DNA of 64,000 nt from Verrucomicrobiota bacterium. GTDB taxonomy: Bacteria; Verrucomicrobiota; Verrucomicrobiia; Palsa-1439. Location: assembly GCA_016871575.1 (NCBI GenBank), contig VHCW01000014.1, positions 1-64,000 of the forward strand. Direction: 5' to 3'. Of this stretch, positions 52,963 to 60,972 are shown in pieces. Under the pieces are notes generated by a model. The model worked only from the letters and a program-made list of their open reading frames with translations. It did not search any database and had not been told where the DNA came from. The position numbers and the translations under genes were made by a program. Position 1 is the first letter of the stretch. Each line of letters opens with the position of its first letter.

Positions 52963-54243
52963 ATGAATTGGAATGCATATCGTGAATGGAAACTCCGGTG
53001 GAAGGCGCGCTGCGTTGTTCGCACCGGCGTGTTCTTGCGCGGCGCGCCGGTGATTGCCGTAACGGGAACGAACGGAAAGACGACAACGGTTCACCTGATT
53101 GACCGGATGTTGCGGGCGGCGGGCTATCAAGTCGGCGCTTGCACGACCTATGGCGTCTATCACAACGGCGCGCGCGTCGCATCCGGCGACCGGGCGGGCC
53201 ACCGGGGAATCTGGCGGGCGTTGCATTGCCCGGGGTTGCAGGTGGTCGTGGCGGAGGTGGGGCGCGGCGGCATGCTCCGGTACGGAACCGGGTTTGCAAC
53301 GTGCCGGGTCGGCGTGGTGACGAACGTGTTTGGCGATCACCTCGGCCTCGAAGGCATCTGGACGGTGGACGAGATGGCGAAGGTCAAGTCGGAGATCGCG
53401 CGCCGCGCCGATCCGTCAGGCGCGGTTGTGCTGAACGCCGACGACCCGCGCGTGTCGGCGATGGCGCGGCTCACGCGCGCCCGTCCCATCTTCTTCACCA
53501 TCGAGGGACGCGAGACCGAGTTCGAGCGCGGCTGGTTCCTGCGCGACGGCGGGTTGTGGCGCAAGGACGGCGCGACGGCGGAACGCCTGCTGGCCGCGGC
53601 GGAAATGCCGATGACGTTCGGCGGACATTTCCGCTACAACATCGCCAATGCGCTCGCGGCGCTCGCCGCCATCGAGGGGATCAGCGACAAGTTGCCCGTG
53701 CCGCGCGACGCGCAACTCGCCGTGCTGCGCGAGTACGAGCGCGATTTCCGGGATTACCCGCCCACGCGGTTCGTGCTGGCCCGGTTTCGCGGGCAGCATG
53801 TGTTGCTGCTGCACTGCAAGAACCCCGACGCCTACCGGCTCGAAGCGCCGATGATTCGACGGGTCCAATCCGCGCTCGGCTGCCGGCACATTGTCGGCGT
53901 GGCCACTTCCATTGGCGACCGGCTGGAGGAATACCATCGCGCCGTGTCGGAGCAGATTGCCGGGTTGAGCGATGGTGTCTTCTTGAGGCCGCCGCTGGCG
54001 AAGTATCTGCGCGGATTGCCGGCGGAGGAGATGATGCGGCGGTTGTCGTCGGCGCTGAAACCGGGACAACTCCTCGGCACCGAGCCGCTCACGACCGGGG
54101 AGATGGTCGAGCGGGCGCGGCAACGATTCGGCGAATCGTTTCTGCTGGCGTATTTCGTGGCGCACGCCGACCCGGTGTTGAAGCTGGATGAATTCCTCCG
54201 CGAGGCCGATGTCCTGCCGATTCCCCCGTCGGCGCTGGAGTAA
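52963..54243 (+). CDS. Mur-ligase family protein, resembling the cyanophycin synthetase ligase domain
   Basis: A 426-residue protein. VIAVTGTNGKTTTVHLIDRM is the ATP-binding loop, VVTNVFGDHLGLEGIWTVDE and VVLNADDPRV the central-domain motifs, and FGGHFRYNIANALAALAAIE the switch to the C-terminal domain. The arrangement resembles the C-terminal ligase half of cyanophycin synthetase and related enzymes rather than MurC-F, since no UDP-sugar N-terminal domain is present. The substrate may be a peptide or amino acid. Its 3' end meets that of an ATP-grasp gene with a two-base gap; the two activities are fused in cyanophycin synthetase. The track start at 52918 is in promoter DNA. Confidence 0.82.
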   Translation: MNWNAYREWKLRWKARCVVRTGVFLRGAPVIAVTGTNGKTTTVHLIDRMLRAAGYQVGACTTYGVYHNGARVASGDRAGHRGIWRALHCPGLQVVVAEVGRGGMLRYGTGFATCRVGVVTNVFGDHLGLEGIWTVDEMAKVKSEIARRADPSGAVVLNADDPRVSAMARLTRARPIFFTIEGRETEFERGWFLRDGGLWRKDGATAERLLAAAEMPMTFGGHFRYNIANALAALAAIEGISDKLPVPRDAQLAVLREYERDFRDYPPTRFVLARFRGQHVLLLHCKNPDAYRLEAPMIRRVQSALGCRHIVGVATSIGDRLEEYHRAVSEQIAGLSDGVFLRPPLAKYLRGLPAEEMMRRLSSALKPGQLLGTEPLTTGEMVERARQRFGESFLLAYFVAHADPVLKLDEFLREADVLPIPPSALE

Positions 54244-54245
54244 GT

Positions 54246-55172
54246 TCAGCGCGCGAAGCGGCGGGCCACTTCGCTGAGCACGCGCGCGGCGGTCTTGAGT
54301 CCGTCGAACTGCCGGTAGAAATCGAGGTGGAAGTCCGCCTGCATTTTGCGTCCGCTGGGGTTGGAAAACATCCACGTCGCGCCGTTCGGATTGATCTCCA
54401 CCACGTGCAACTTGCCGGTCGTCGCGTCGCGCACGAAATCCTGGCCGAGCAACGGCACTGTGGGAAAAACCGCGTGGATCTGCCTCGCCAGCGCCAACAT
54501 CTCGGCGTCGTTTGCCAGCGCAATCGTGCAGCCTTCTGCCGTTGCCACAATCGAGGTGCCGCTGGCGCGACGAAAGTCGGCAGGGCTTTCGATGGGAGGA
54601 ACATCGTGCCGCCCTTCGTAGCGGGCCGAAAGGAGAGGTTCACCAAACAATGTCAGCACCCGGCACGAAACCGGCCACGGGCCGGTGTAGATGAATTGCT
54701 GGGCGATCATCGCTCCATACCGTCCGGGGTGATCTTCGCGTAACTCGTGCGGCTTTTTGTAATGGACGCGGTTGGTCCGGTGAATCCAAACGTAGGCGCC
54801 GCGACCGCCCATCTCAGGTTTTACGACCACGTAAGGCCCCCAGACTGATGGATCGAGAACTGTTTCCGGCGTGATGACCTCGAAACGCGGCAGCGGCAGC
54901 CCGGCTTCCTGGAGTTTTCGGTAGGTGAACAATTTCCCGCGCCGCAACTGGCGCAATCGCCGGCCGCGGATCAGGTTGAAATGCTGTGGACGGTCAAACT
55001 CGACGGTCACGGTGGTCCGGGCGAACAACCGCAACGGCGTCCAGAGGTGCGGGCGCGTCGTGGGGAAGGCGTAGAAGTTGATGTCATCGCCGATGTGCGA
55101 GCCGATGGTTTCGATGTCGGAGACTGATTTGGTGTCGGGATGAAAAAAGACGGCGAGGTTGATCTTCCTCAT
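54246..55172 (-). CDS. ATP-grasp family protein
   Basis: A 308-residue protein beginning MRKINLAVFFHPDT (ATG 55172, overlapping the hpnH stop). RGKLFTYRKLQEAGLPLPRF is a typical pre-grasp region, PYVVVKPEMGGRGAYVWIHR the ATP-binding lysine loop, and KLHVVEINPNGATW the metal-binding Glu/Asn pair of RimK/GshB-like enzymes. It would ligate a carboxylate to an amine, in contrast to simple kinases. Position directly behind hpnH and head-on with the Mur ligase suggests a role in making an amino-acid or peptide conjugate, possibly on a hopanoid. The substrate is not visible. Confidence 0.83.
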   Translation of the reverse strand: MRKINLAVFFHPDTKSVSDIETIGSHIGDDINFYAFPTTRPHLWTPLRLFARTTVTVEFDRPQHFNLIRGRRLRQLRRGKLFTYRKLQEAGLPLPRFEVITPETVLDPSVWGPYVVVKPEMGGRGAYVWIHRTNRVHYKKPHELREDHPGRYGAMIAQQFIYTGPWPVSCRVLTLFGEPLLSARYEGRHDVPPIESPADFRRASGTSIVATAEGCTIALANDAEMLALARQIHAVFPTVPLLGQDFVRDATTGKLHVVEINPNGATWMFSNPSGRKMQADFHLDFYRQFDGLKTAARVLSEVARRFAR

Positions 55173-56422
55173 CGGTTGCCGGTGAGGTGGCCGTGACTGG
55201 AGGTGACACCGTTGTAGGCGTTGACGTGGGAGGCATCGCTGACGGGTCTCGGTTTGGGGCCGAAGTTGTATTTGATGAGTTTCCAGAGGTCGCCGGGTTT
55301 GCGGTCGTAGCCGAGCGACGGCGTCGGTTCGTAGCCGCAATGGGTCATGCAGTTTTCGCAACGCGGGTCGCGGACGATGCCGTTGAAGACGCCATACTTG
55401 CTCCAGTCTGATTTGTCCAGCATCTCGCGGTAGGTTTTGTAGTGGCCATCGGTGATGAGGTAGCAGGGGGCTTTCCAGCCGCGGATGTTGCGGGTGGGGA
55501 TCGCCCATGCCGTGCAATGGAGATCGCGTTGCCCGGCAAGAAACTCCAGATAGGCCGGTGTGCCGAGCAATGGGTATTTGCGTCCCCATTCGACGACGTT
55601 GGCGAATTTCTCGTGCGTGAGTTTGCGGGTGAGGAAGAAGTCTTCGGGTTTGCCTTTGCCCTTGCGGAGCATGTCTTGCTTGGCGGCGTCGTAGTCGTAA
55701 CCGGGGCTGAGCGTGAATCCGTCCACGCCGAGGCTGGACAGAAAATCGAAAAGGTGCTCGATCTCCCGCATATCGGTCTCTTTATAGACGGTGGTGTTGG
55801 TGGCCACTTGGAAGCCGAGCGCCTTGGCCATCTTGATGGCGGCGATGCACTCGCGGAAAATGCCTTCGCGCTCGACAATGAGGTCGTGGGTGCGTTCGAG
55901 GCTGTCCACATGGACGTTCCAGTAGAGCCAGTTGCTCGGGGCGATGACGGGCCGGTGGCTCTTGGCGCCTTTGCGGATTTCGGCGGCTTCCTTGTCGGTG
56001 AGAAGGTTGTCGGCGATGAGCGCGGCGAGTGTTGGCTCCAGCGCGTCGGTGTAAGTGTGGGCGAGGTAATCGCGCAGTTTCTGGCGCATCCGGGCGGAGT
56101 TGGTGCAGATATAGACGATCCGGCCTTGTTGGAGGAGGCCGGCGACGAGTTCTTCGAGCATCGGGTAGATGGTCGGTTCGCCGCCGCAGATCGAGACCAT
56201 CGGGGCGTCGCACTCGGCGGCGGAAGCGAGGCAATCGTCGAGGCTCATGAGGTCGTTAAGTGAGGTGGAGTATTCGCGGATGCGACCGCAGCCGGTGCAG
56301 GAGAGGTTGCAGGTGTGGAGCGGTTCGAGCTGGAGGACGAGGGCGAATTTCTGGACGCGCCGGAGCTTGTTGCGAAAGATGTGGCCGGCGATTTTCGCCG
56401 AAAGCGCGAGGGGAAAACGCAT
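55169..56422 (-). CDS. hpnH: Radical SAM hopanoid enzyme HpnH (adenosylhopane synthase)
   Basis: A 417-residue protein. The radical-SAM Cys triad CNLSCTGC is at about residue 38, VSICGGEPTIYPMLEELV is the GGE motif, and PRCENCMTHCGYEPTPSLG is the C-terminal Cys-rich signature of HpnH. It adds adenosine to hopene, the first step of extended hopanoid synthesis. About 40 residues between 130 and 170 (LAALIADNLLTDKEAAEIRK) are extra compared with the usual length of 340-380. The shc gene ends five bases upstream, giving an shc-hpnH-ATP-grasp operon. Confidence 0.92.
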   Translation of the reverse strand: MRFPLALSAKIAGHIFRNKLRRVQKFALVLQLEPLHTCNLSCTGCGRIREYSTSLNDLMSLDDCLASAAECDAPMVSICGGEPTIYPMLEELVAGLLQQGRIVYICTNSARMRQKLRDYLAHTYTDALEPTLAALIADNLLTDKEAAEIRKGAKSHRPVIAPSNWLYWNVHVDSLERTHDLIVEREGIFRECIAAIKMAKALGFQVATNTTVYKETDMREIEHLFDFLSSLGVDGFTLSPGYDYDAAKQDMLRKGKGKPEDFFLTRKLTHEKFANVVEWGRKYPLLGTPAYLEFLAGQRDLHCTAWAIPTRNIRGWKAPCYLITDGHYKTYREMLDKSDWSKYGVFNGIVRDPRCENCMTHCGYEPTPSLGYDRKPGDLWKLIKYNFGPKPRPVSDASHVNAYNGVTSSHGHLTGNR

Positions 56423-56427
56423 GTGCG

Positions 56428-58497
56428 TCAGTCTTCTTCGAGGCGCGCCAGGGTGCGCAGGCGGGCGACGGCGCGGTAGAGGCGCGGTTGTTTGTAGAAT
56501 TGGCGGAGCGCGCGTGATTTTTCGTTCTCGCGCGGCACGGGCGGGAAATGATTGGAGGTGTGGCGCGCGTACATGCCGAGCGCCATCAACGGCCAGTAGT
56601 GGCAGTAGTAATGGTAGCGGAGATAAAAGACTTTCGGGAAGCCGGTGCCGGTGAAGAGTTGTTCGTCCCACGCGCCGTCGGCGTTTTGGGTGCCGAGGAG
56701 ATACTCGATGCCGCGCGCGACTTCCGGCGAGTCGGTTTCGCCGGCGGAGATCAATCCCATCAATGCCCACGCGGTCTGGGAGGCGGTGCTTTCGCCGATG
56801 CCTTTGTAGTGCGGGTCGTCGTAGCTGCGGAGCGTTTCGCCCCAGCCGCCGTCGGCATTCTGGACGTTCTTGAGCCAGGCGACCGCGCGCCGAACAAACG
56901 GCAGCCGCATATCGGCGCCGATGACGTGGAGGCCGCGCAAGGTCTGCCACGTGCCGTAGAGGTAATTCGATCCCCAACGCCCGATCCAGGAACCGTCGGC
57001 GCACTGGTCACGGCGGATATAGCGAAGGGCGCGCTGGACGCAATTGTCTTCGCAGGTGAATCCGAAATGGCTGAGACATTCGAGCACGCGGGCGGTGATG
57101 TCGGAGGTGCTCGGGTCAATCATCGCGTTGTGGTCGGCGAACGGAACCTTGGTGAAGATGTAGCGGTCGTTGTCCTTGTCGAAGGCTGCCCAGCCGCCGT
57201 CGCGGCATTGCATGCCGAGCGTCCAGCGGATGCCGCGCCGGATGGCGGCGGATTTTTCGCGGTCAAACGCCGTCTGGCTGCGGTTGAGCGCCATCAAGAC
57301 CATGATCGTATCATCCACGTCGGGGTAAAATTCGTTGTCGTACTCGAAGAACCAGGCGCCGATGGGTTTCGCCGGCTCGGTGTAACGATGGCACTCGGCG
57401 TGTTTGACGCGCCAGTCGCCGGGACGGCAGACTTCCTTGTCGAGCAGCCAGCGCGTGGCCGCGACAAGCGACGGATGATTGGGGGCGAGACCCGACTCGT
57501 GAAGGGCGTTGACGGCGATGGCGGTGTCCCAGACGGGCGAGAAACAGGGTTGCAGGTGGAGCGTGTCCTCGTCCTCGATGCGAAGCTTGTCCATTTCAAC
57601 GATGCCGTGCGCGACGAGGTAACTGTCGTTGGTATAACCGAGCACGTGGAGACAGAGAACGTAGTTGGCCATCGCCGGGAAAATGGCGCCGAGACCGCCG
57701 GGGACGCGTCCGTGCTCGATGGTCCAGCGTTCCGCGCGGCGCATGGAGAGACGGCGCAAAAACGGGGCCGGATGATGGCGGTGCAGGAACTTCAGAACCG
57801 TGTCAATCCGCAGGAAGATGTTGCGCCACGTCAACGTGCGCGCGTCCCACGGCAGATGAATGTCAACTTTCTCCTTGCCGCCCAACCAGAGTTCGTCGAG
57901 TTGGCAGTGCGGCGGCAGCGGCTTGACCGGTTCCTTCGACCGGATGATGGCGAGCGGCACGAACATCGCGCGCGACCACGACGACATGTTGTAGATGCTG
58001 AACGGAAACCATTTCGGCAGCAGCATCAACTCGGAAGGAATCGCCGGGCAGCCGTCCCACGGATAGAGGCCGACCATGGCGAGGTAGATTTTCGTCCACG
58101 TGTTGCACTTGGTGATGCCGCCGGCGGCGAGGATGGCGTTGCGCATACGGACCATGTGCGGCGCGTCGGGGGAGTCGCCCGCCATTTTCAACGCGAGATA
58201 GGCTTTCACCGAGGCGCTGATTTCCATCGGGCCGGTCGGATAAATCGCCACGCCGCCGATGGGAAGAAGCTTGGAGCGGATATAGTTGGCGGCTTTGCGG
58301 AGCGTGATTGGATCGAGCCGGTCAATGAAATGCAGGTAAATCAGGTACTCCGATTCGAGGATGGTGTCGCCTTCGAGTTCGGCGCACCAATGCCCGTCGG
58401 AAGCCTGTTGCTCCAGCAACCAATCCCGTGCCGCCGCGATGGCGGTGTGGAGTTGGGCGCTGGGATCGTCGTGATGATTCTCTTGCGGCTGGATCAT
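56428..58497 (-). CDS. shc: Squalene-hopene cyclase
   Basis: A 689-residue protein. The protonating DxDD motif appears as FYPDVDDTIMVLMALN. QW repeats are frequent: DGGWAAFDKDN, GSWIGRWGSNYLYG, NADGGWGETLRSYDD and NADGAWDEQLFTG. An N-terminal helical barrel (AARDWLLEQQASDGHWCAEL) matches SHC. Length is slightly above the typical 630-660. ATG 58497 (MIQPQENHHDD) follows AAGGAG. It cyclises squalene to hopene for membrane hopanoids; squalene synthesis genes are not in this window. Confidence 0.95.
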   Translation of the reverse strand: MIQPQENHHDDPSAQLHTAIAAARDWLLEQQASDGHWCAELEGDTILESEYLIYLHFIDRLDPITLRKAANYIRSKLLPIGGVAIYPTGPMEISASVKAYLALKMAGDSPDAPHMVRMRNAILAAGGITKCNTWTKIYLAMVGLYPWDGCPAIPSELMLLPKWFPFSIYNMSSWSRAMFVPLAIIRSKEPVKPLPPHCQLDELWLGGKEKVDIHLPWDARTLTWRNIFLRIDTVLKFLHRHHPAPFLRRLSMRRAERWTIEHGRVPGGLGAIFPAMANYVLCLHVLGYTNDSYLVAHGIVEMDKLRIEDEDTLHLQPCFSPVWDTAIAVNALHESGLAPNHPSLVAATRWLLDKEVCRPGDWRVKHAECHRYTEPAKPIGAWFFEYDNEFYPDVDDTIMVLMALNRSQTAFDREKSAAIRRGIRWTLGMQCRDGGWAAFDKDNDRYIFTKVPFADHNAMIDPSTSDITARVLECLSHFGFTCEDNCVQRALRYIRRDQCADGSWIGRWGSNYLYGTWQTLRGLHVIGADMRLPFVRRAVAWLKNVQNADGGWGETLRSYDDPHYKGIGESTASQTAWALMGLISAGETDSPEVARGIEYLLGTQNADGAWDEQLFTGTGFPKVFYLRYHYYCHYWPLMALGMYARHTSNHFPPVPRENEKSRALRQFYKQPRLYRAVARLRTLARLEED

Positions 58498-58512
58498 GAT
58501 CTCCTTGGCGGC

Positions 58513-58540
58513 ATTATAGGGAAAACAATCCGATTGTAAA
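58513..58540 (-). promoter_or_regulatory. shc-hpnH operon promoter
   Basis: TTTACA and the consensus TATAAT on the reverse strand are 16 bases apart, followed by AAGGAG and ATG 58497. It is the best -10 box in the window. Confidence 0.65.
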
Positions 58541-58551
58541 GTTCGCACTGG

Positions 58552-59433
58552 TCAGACGTACAGGTACACGTACACGGCAAAAGCAACGGCCAGCAGCCCC
58601 GCTATCGCCGCCAGTGCCCAAAGCAGATTGCGTTTGCGGGCGGCCATGGCGAACGTGGCAATGATGACGCCCGCCTGCGCCGCGAGCATTCCGAAAAAGA
58701 ACCGCTGGCTCCGCGCATGATGACGGCCGGCGAGGATGTTGCTCTTGCGGACTTGGAGTTCGTAGAGGTTGGCAATCGCCTGGTTCAGGCGCGCTTCGAT
58801 CTCGTAACGTTGCGCCGTGTACGCGAGCCGGGCCGCGACGAAGCTCGTGTTCTTTCGCCCGAATTTTTTATCGAGCGCGTTCACCGCCTGATTGATCGGA
58901 TGCGTGGCGACTTCGAACGCCTGCACCCTGTCGCGCGCCGCAAGCAAGGCATCGGCGAGCATCTTGTCGGTAACGTTCGCCAGCAGCGATGTCACTTCAG
59001 TCTCCGGTTGAAGCATCTCAACAGCCTCGATGGCTGCCTTGATTTTCGAATCCAACAGCGGTCCGGCCGGCGCTGCGGGGACTTCGCCTTTGACCAGATA
59101 ATCCACGGCCTCTTGCTCACTGCCGGCCACGCCCTTGAATGTCGCTGCATCAAGCGGTTGACACTCCGTCGTGGCCTGCAACAGGTCAATCGTGTTGCGC
59201 TGGAGCGAGCTGCGAAGGCGTTTGGCCTGGAAGAAACTCCACTGATCACCCGCTTTCGATTGATGTTGTGCCGCGAGCGCGCGGGCATACTGGGCGCGGG
59301 TCATCTCGCTCGATGCCAACCCGGCCAGCATCGTGGCCACCACCGCCATCACCACCGGCGTGGCGGCAAGGATCTTGCCAAAAAAAGTTTGCGGCAGGTC
59401 ATCTTTGAGTTGATTGGGAATCTCCACCTTCAT
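58552..59433 (-). CDS. DUF4337-type membrane protein
   Basis: A 293-residue protein with a membrane helix near the N-terminus (ILAATPVVMAVVATMLAGLA), a long coiled-coil-like middle (residues 60-225) and two C-terminal helices (FFFGMLAAQAGVIIATFAMA, LLWALAAIAGLLAVAFAVYV). The order and the SKAGDQWSFFQAKRLR segment match the DUF4337 family. Function unknown. ATG 59433 (MKVEIPNQ) replaces the ten-codon longer track start. It ends 54 bases before the shc start codon. Confidence 0.72.
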   Translation of the reverse strand: MKVEIPNQLKDDLPQTFFGKILAATPVVMAVVATMLAGLASSEMTRAQYARALAAQHQSKAGDQWSFFQAKRLRSSLQRNTIDLLQATTECQPLDAATFKGVAGSEQEAVDYLVKGEVPAAPAGPLLDSKIKAAIEAVEMLQPETEVTSLLANVTDKMLADALLAARDRVQAFEVATHPINQAVNALDKKFGRKNTSFVAARLAYTAQRYEIEARLNQAIANLYELQVRKSNILAGRHHARSQRFFFGMLAAQAGVIIATFAMAARKRNLLWALAAIAGLLAVAFAVYVYLYV

Positions 59434-59500
59434 GGCCGCCAGTCTGCCACGAACCCGCCCCACGGTCGAGCAAACAAATCAGCCCACCGCCCTCCTGAAG

Positions 59501-59549
59501 TTGCGCGAAGGTCTTTCGGTTGTTGATCAATATGGAGACCCGCGCCGAA
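59501..59549. repeat. Fragment related to the element inside the NIPSNAP gene
   Basis: This intergenic stretch pairs TTGCGCGAAGGTCT at one end with GGAGACCCGCGCCGAA at the other. The second end matches GGAGACCTGCGCCGAA of the element at 62.8 kb in all but one base. It lies between the DUF4337-type gene and galE, next to a CACTGACAACT word similar to the purH tract. Confidence 0.45.
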
Positions 59550-59575
59550 AAGGACGCTGACCACTGACAACTCCT

Positions 59576-60544
59576 TCACCGATAACCCTTGGGATGGGCG
59601 CGCTGCCAGTTCCACGCGCTCTCGATGATGGCCTCGATGTTGTCGTAACGCGGTTCCCAGCCAAGCGCCTTGCGGATCTTCCTGGAATCAGCAATCAATC
59701 GCGGCGGATCGCCCGGCCGCGGCGGTTTTGCAACGACGGGAATCGAGTGACCGGTGATCTGCCGCGCTGTTTCGATGATTTGAAGAACGGAATAGCCCGT
59801 CCCGCTGCCAAGATTGAAGACGTCGCTCTGGTCGCACTCCAGCGCCAGCATGTGCGCCTGCGCCAGGTCGAGGATGTGAACATAGTCGCGGATGCACGTG
59901 CCGTCCTTGGTCGGGTAATCGGCGCCGTACACGTCCACGTGCGGTTTCAACTTCAACGCCACCTTCAGCACGTTCGGGATCAGGTGCGTCTCCTGCCAGT
60001 GATGTTCGCCGTAGCGTTGCGACGCGCCGGCGGCGTTGAAATAACGCAGGCAGACATACGTGAGCTTGTTGATCCGGCTGACCCATTCCAGCGCCCGCTC
60101 AAACATCAACTTCGATTCGCCGTACGGATTGACCGGTTGCTTGGGCAACTCTTCATGGATGGGAACCTTCGATGGCATCCCGAAGATGGCGCATGTGGAC
60201 GAGAAAATGAACTTGCTCACGCCGGACTGCACGCAGGCTTCGAGCAGGTTGACGCCGTTGCCGACATTGTTGCGGAAATATTTTCCCGGATTGATCATGC
60301 TGTCCGACACGATCGCACTGGCCGCGAAGTGCATGACGGCATCCGGCCGGAGCCGTTCCATCGTCTGGAACAAGAACGGGCGGTCCGAGAGGTCGCCCTC
60401 GATGAACGTCGCCCGCGGATCCACCGCCTGGCGATGCCCCTCGCTGAGGTTGTCGTAAACGCAAACCTGATGGCGCGCGTTGAGCAACTCCTCGACGCAC
60501 ACGCTCCCGATGTACCCCGCTCCTCCTGTCACGAAAATCCTCAT
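59576..60544 (-). CDS. galE: UDP-glucose 4-epimerase
   Basis: A 322-residue short-chain-dehydrogenase epimerase. MRIFVTGGAGYIGSVCVEEL is the NAD site, FIFSSTCAIFGMP gives the catalytic Ser/Thr, PYGESKLMFE the YxxxK pair, and RYFNAAGAS, TKDGTCIRDYVHILDLAQAH complete the GalE signatures. It interconverts UDP-glucose and UDP-galactose for surface glycans. It has no Shine-Dalgarno sequence, and its -10 box lies six bases before the start. Confidence 0.94.
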   Translation of the reverse strand: MRIFVTGGAGYIGSVCVEELLNARHQVCVYDNLSEGHRQAVDPRATFIEGDLSDRPFLFQTMERLRPDAVMHFAASAIVSDSMINPGKYFRNNVGNGVNLLEACVQSGVSKFIFSSTCAIFGMPSKVPIHEELPKQPVNPYGESKLMFERALEWVSRINKLTYVCLRYFNAAGASQRYGEHHWQETHLIPNVLKVALKLKPHVDVYGADYPTKDGTCIRDYVHILDLAQAHMLALECDQSDVFNLGSGTGYSVLQIIETARQITGHSIPVVAKPPRPGDPPRLIADSRKIRKALGWEPRYDNIEAIIESAWNWQRAHPKGYR

Positions 60545-60550
60545 GCCGCC

Positions 60551-60579
60551 ATACTAACGATACAAGCGCGCCAGTGCAA
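60551..60579 (-). promoter_or_regulatory. galE promoter, probably leaderless
   Basis: TTGCAC and TAGTAT on the reverse strand are 17 bases apart, and the -10 ends six bases before ATG 60544, so transcription should start at or beside the AUG. Confidence 0.55.
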
Positions 60580-60591
60580 GTCTGCATTAGA

Positions 60592-60893
60592 GCAGGGCAG
60601 ACGCATCTAAACTCCGAGCACACGCAGGAGATAGGCGTGATCCCAGCCCGCGCAAACGTCTCCACCCCCAACGCCGTGCTCTGATAGTAACGCCGCGTCT
60701 CGACGCGGGGGGCCGTGATGGATTGGAAGTGTTTGATCAGACTGAGGTGGGGATGTTGGTTTTGCATCCCCACGGTAAATCACAACGGCGCGATTTCCGG
60801 AATCAAAATCTTTCTCCGGCCAGTCATTGTGACCGGCTCACTTACAAGGCATTCCCCATTTCGCTTCCCCAAAATTGGATGCGTCTGCCCTGC
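60592..60893. mobile_element. 302-bp terminal-inverted-repeat element (MITE-like)
   Basis: Ends: GCAGGGCAGACGCATC (60592-60607) and its exact complement GATGCGTCTGCCCTGC (60878-60893). Inside are the hairpins CCGCGTCtcGACGCGG (60693-60708) and GTGGGGATG...CATCCCCAC (60747-60773). No ORF is present. It fills most of the 428-base gap between galE and the HEAT-repeat gene, the largest non-coding interval in the window. No clear target duplication was found. Confidence 0.7.
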
Positions 60894-60911
60894 ACCCCCT
60901 CTATCGCCTGC

Positions 60912-60939
60912 TTGACGTTTGGATTGCAGTAGATACATA
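60912..60939 (+). promoter_or_regulatory. Promoter of the HEAT-repeat gene
   Basis: TTGACG and TACATA with a 16-base spacer, 33 bases before ATG 60973, which has AAGGAA at a normal distance. Confidence 0.5.
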
Positions 60940-60972
60940 CTCCCGCCTGAAATTGACAATCAAGGAACAACC

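Noticed and set aside
52963-55172. Calling the pair cyanophycin synthetase
   Set aside because: The two genes are separate and convergent, the first CphA domain is missing, and no cyanophycinase is nearby.
54246-55589. 447-aa ATP-grasp ORF start
   Set aside because: The first 139 codons overlap hpnH in another frame and are His/Pro/Arg-rich; the domain begins at ATG 55172.
55169-57004. 611-aa minus-strand ORF as one protein
   Set aside because: The first 194 codons are a shadow of squalene-hopene cyclase; HpnH begins at ATG 56422.
56548-58539. Plus-strand ORF of 663 aa
   Set aside because: Antisense to squalene-hopene cyclase, whose DxDD and QW motifs are clear.
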